Shown here: in pieces, positions 13,108-14,514 of the stretch
How positions within the stretch are numbered: position 1 is the first letter of the stretch
Layout: every line of letters begins with the position of its first letter
From: Achromobacter sp.
Lineage (GTDB): Bacteria > Pseudomonadota > Gammaproteobacteria > Burkholderiales > Burkholderiaceae_B
Length of the DNA: 14,514 nucleotides
Reading direction: 5' to 3'
Assembly (NCBI GenBank): GCA_003454835.1
Contig: DMTA01000189.1
Coordinates: 1-14,514 of the forward strand
Notes under the pieces: model-generated
Told to the model about the DNA's origin: nothing
Seen by the model: the letters and a program-made list of their open reading frames with translations, nothing else
Database searches by the model: none
Position numbers and translations under genes: made by a program

Positions 13108-14136
13108 TCAGTCCCCTACTCGCACCACCAGCTTCCCGAAGTTCTTCCCTTCGAGCAGACCGATCAGCGCTTCGGGCGCCTTTTCCAGACCGTCAACCAC
13201 GTCTTCGCGCCAGCGCAGCTTGCCCTCGCGGATCCACTGACCGGCCACGCGCAGGAACTCGTCTTCCTGCTCCTTCGGAAAGTCGAACACGATGAAGCCC
13301 TTCATGGTGATGCGGCGGGAAAGGATCTCGCGCATGGTGGCGGGCAGGCGGTCCGGACCGCTGCGGTCGGACGGGCCGTCGTTGTAATTGGCGATCAGTC
13401 CGCACACCGGCACGCGAGCGAAGTCGTTCAGCAGGGGCAGAACGGCGTCCCATACGTGGCCGCTGACGTTTTCGAAGTAGACGTCGATGCCGTTCGGGCA
13501 GGCCTCGGCCAGCTTCTGCGCGAAATCCGGTGCGTGGTGATCCACGACCACGTCAAAGCCAAGCTCTTCCTTCACAAAGGCGCACTTCTCCGGCCCGCCC
13601 GCAATGCCTACGACGCGAGCGCCCTTGATGCGCGCGATCTGGCCAACGACCGAACCCACCGCGCCGCTCGCGGCGGCGACGACGACGGTTTCACCCGGTT
13701 TGGGCTGGCCGATGTTAAGCAGGCCGACGTAGGCCGTGAGGCCAGGCATGCCCAGCACGCCAAGGGCCGTCGAAGGCGGCGCAACGGCAGGATCGAGCCG
13801 ACGCAGGCCAGTACCGTCGGACAGCGCGTAGCGTTGCCAGCCGGCAGACGACAGCACGATGTCGCCTTCACGCCAGTCGGGATGTCGCGACGTATGGACG
13901 CGGGCAACGGTGCCGCCAACCATCACGTCGCCGATCTCCATGGGCGTGGCGTAGGACTTTTCGTCGCTGACGCGCCAGCGCATGTAGGGATCGAGCGACA
14001 GGGTCTGGACCTCCAGCAGCAGCTGGCCGTCGGCCGGCTCGGGAATGGGCGCGCGTTCGACGCGGAAATCGCTGGCTTTGGGGCGGCCGACGGGCCGGGA
14101 GGCAAGGACGACGCGCAGGTTTTGGGGTTGAGTCAT
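13108..14136 (-). CDS. NADP-dependent oxidoreductase, CurA-type zinc-independent MDR
   Basis: This 342-residue medium-chain reductase of the CurA/leukotriene-B4-dehydrogenase-like group probably reduces enones or similar C=C bonds with NADPH in the cytoplasm. An N-terminal ADH_N_2-type domain carries LSLDPYMRWRV (46-56). GMPGLTAYVGLL (129-140) leads into the Rossmann loop AASGAVGSVVGQIA (155-168). YFENVSG (220-226) and the ending FGKLVVRVG are family signatures. No zinc-ligand Cys cluster is seen. The ATG at 14136 is preferred (AAGGA ten bases upstream, family-like MTQPQNLRVVLASRP); an earlier ATG at 14193 would add an unconserved extension. It is divergent from a LysR gene with 112 bases between starts, which suggests control by that regulator. 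Confidence 0.9.
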   Translation of the reverse strand: MTQPQNLRVVLASRPVGRPKASDFRVERAPIPEPADGQLLLEVQTLSLDPYMRWRVSDEKSYATPMEIGDVMVGGTVARVHTSRHPDWREGDIVLSSAGWQRYALSDGTGLRRLDPAVAPPSTALGVLGMPGLTAYVGLLNIGQPKPGETVVVAAASGAVGSVVGQIARIKGARVVGIAGGPEKCAFVKEELGFDVVVDHHAPDFAQKLAEACPNGIDVYFENVSGHVWDAVLPLLNDFARVPVCGLIANYNDGPSDRSGPDRLPATMREILSRRITMKGFIVFDFPKEQEDEFLRVAGQWIREGKLRWREDVVDGLEKAPEALIGLLEGKNFGKLVVRVGD

Positions 14137-14248
14137 GGTGGATGGTTCCTTGAGTTGAGTCGGACATTTCGCGACAAGGGTCATCCTAGGCACGCGGACG
14201 GGTTACAGCTAGACTGATATCTCGCAAACCAGATTTCAGGTATTGATA
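14137..14248. promoter_or_regulatory. Divergent promoter region, oxidoreductase and LysR gene
   Basis: The 112 bases between two divergent starts must hold both promoters. ATCT (14219-14222) and AGAT (14231-14234) form a short inverted repeat eight bases apart that could be a LysR half-site pair, but it does not fit the T-N11-A rule. The regulator binding is inferred from the gene arrangement, not shown. Confidence 0.4.
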
Positions 14249-14514
14249 ATGTCAGCCGATTTCGAGCCCGCTCTCCTTCGCACCTTTATCGCCGTCTGCC
14301 GATACGGAAGCCTGAGCCGCGCCGCGGACCAAGCCGGCCGCGCGCAGTCTGCGCTAAGCACGCAGATCCGCCGGCTGGAGGAGATGGTGGGCAAGCGGCT
14401 ACTGCATCGCACCGGCCGGGGGATGGCGCCCACCACCGAAGGCGAGGTGCTGCTCAGTTACGCCAACCGCATTCTCGCGCTGGGCGAGGCCGCCGCGGCG
14501 CGGCTGCGCGAGCG
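14249..14514 (+). CDS. LysR-family transcriptional regulator, 5' part
   Basis: The gene runs off the right end of the window; 88 complete codons are visible. The N-terminal winged helix-turn-helix is clear: ALLRTFIAVCRYGSLSRAAD then QSALSTQIRRLEEMVGKRLL, with LHRTGRGMAPTTEGE as the wing and the start of the linker helix after it (YANRILALGEAAAARLRE). The effector domain lies outside. The ATG at 14249 has AGG eight bases upstream. It is divergent from the CurA-type oxidoreductase, the standard arrangement for a LysR regulator that controls its neighbour and itself, usually with a small-molecule co-inducer. Confidence 0.9.
   Translation, partial: MSADFEPALLRTFIAVCRYGSLSRAADQAGRAQSALSTQIRRLEEMVGKRLLHRTGRGMAPTTEGEVLLSYANRILALGEAAAARLRE

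Noticed and set aside
13088..13109. GACGC/GCGTC inverted repeat between convergent genes as a terminator
   Set aside because: Only five-base arms with a 12-base loop and no T tract on either strand.

Overview
The window is GC-rich with strongly GC-biased third codon positions. It carries gene families typical of a beta-proteobacterium: a PATR-type autotransporter, a LysR regulator beside a CurA-like oxidoreductase, an SDR, and a small lipoprotein. The overall look, including intergenic GGTGTC(T/A)GACACC palindromes, suggests Alcaligenaceae (Achromobacter/Bordetella-like). That assignment is inference from style, not from a marker gene. No rRNA, tRNA, CRISPR array or intact insertion sequence was seen.

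Layout. Positions 1-177 hold a cluster of short palindromic repeats and then a GC-rich hairpin that ends 13 bases before a methyltransferase start codon. Positions 178-1979 carry three + strand genes: a PF13679-type methyltransferase, an SMI1/KNR4-like protein and a three-helix membrane protein. Positions 2039-4497 carry two tandem minus-strand paralogues of a roughly ten-helix membrane protein. Their ends are nearly identical and their middles are divergent, and each lies downstream of a copy of the same 46-bp element. In front of the upstream paralogue a 223-bp extra segment separates that element from the gene. It holds two palindromes and a strong rho-independent terminator. Positions 4562-5370 have no convincing gene.

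Positions 5371-8160 encode an autotransporter with signal peptide, repetitive passenger and beta-barrel. Facing it tail to tail at 8222-8521 is a decayed minus-strand fragment of a second autotransporter barrel with an in-frame stop. A small lipoprotein gene (8514-8726), an unrecognised 202-residue protein and an SDR oxidoreductase follow on the minus strand.

Positions 10357-10753 are a divergent intergenic region with a second cluster of the same palindromes, spaced almost exactly as in the cluster at the left end. Next comes a 621-residue protein with a DUF4157 HELAH module, a toxin-like middle domain and a helical C-terminus. A small TfoX-N-like protein follows (it contains a long perfect hairpin inside its coding sequence), then a CurA-type oxidoreductase, and divergently from it the start of a LysR regulator that runs off the window.

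How the genes work together. Most are stand-alone accessory genes. The clearest functional pair is the LysR regulator and the divergent oxidoreductase. The DUF4157 protein, the SMI1/KNR4 protein and the autotransporter point to surface or inter-organism functions, but no injection-system genes are present to complete such a system. The most interesting unexplained structure is the duplicated membrane-protein module with its conserved upstream element and terminator-bearing leader.
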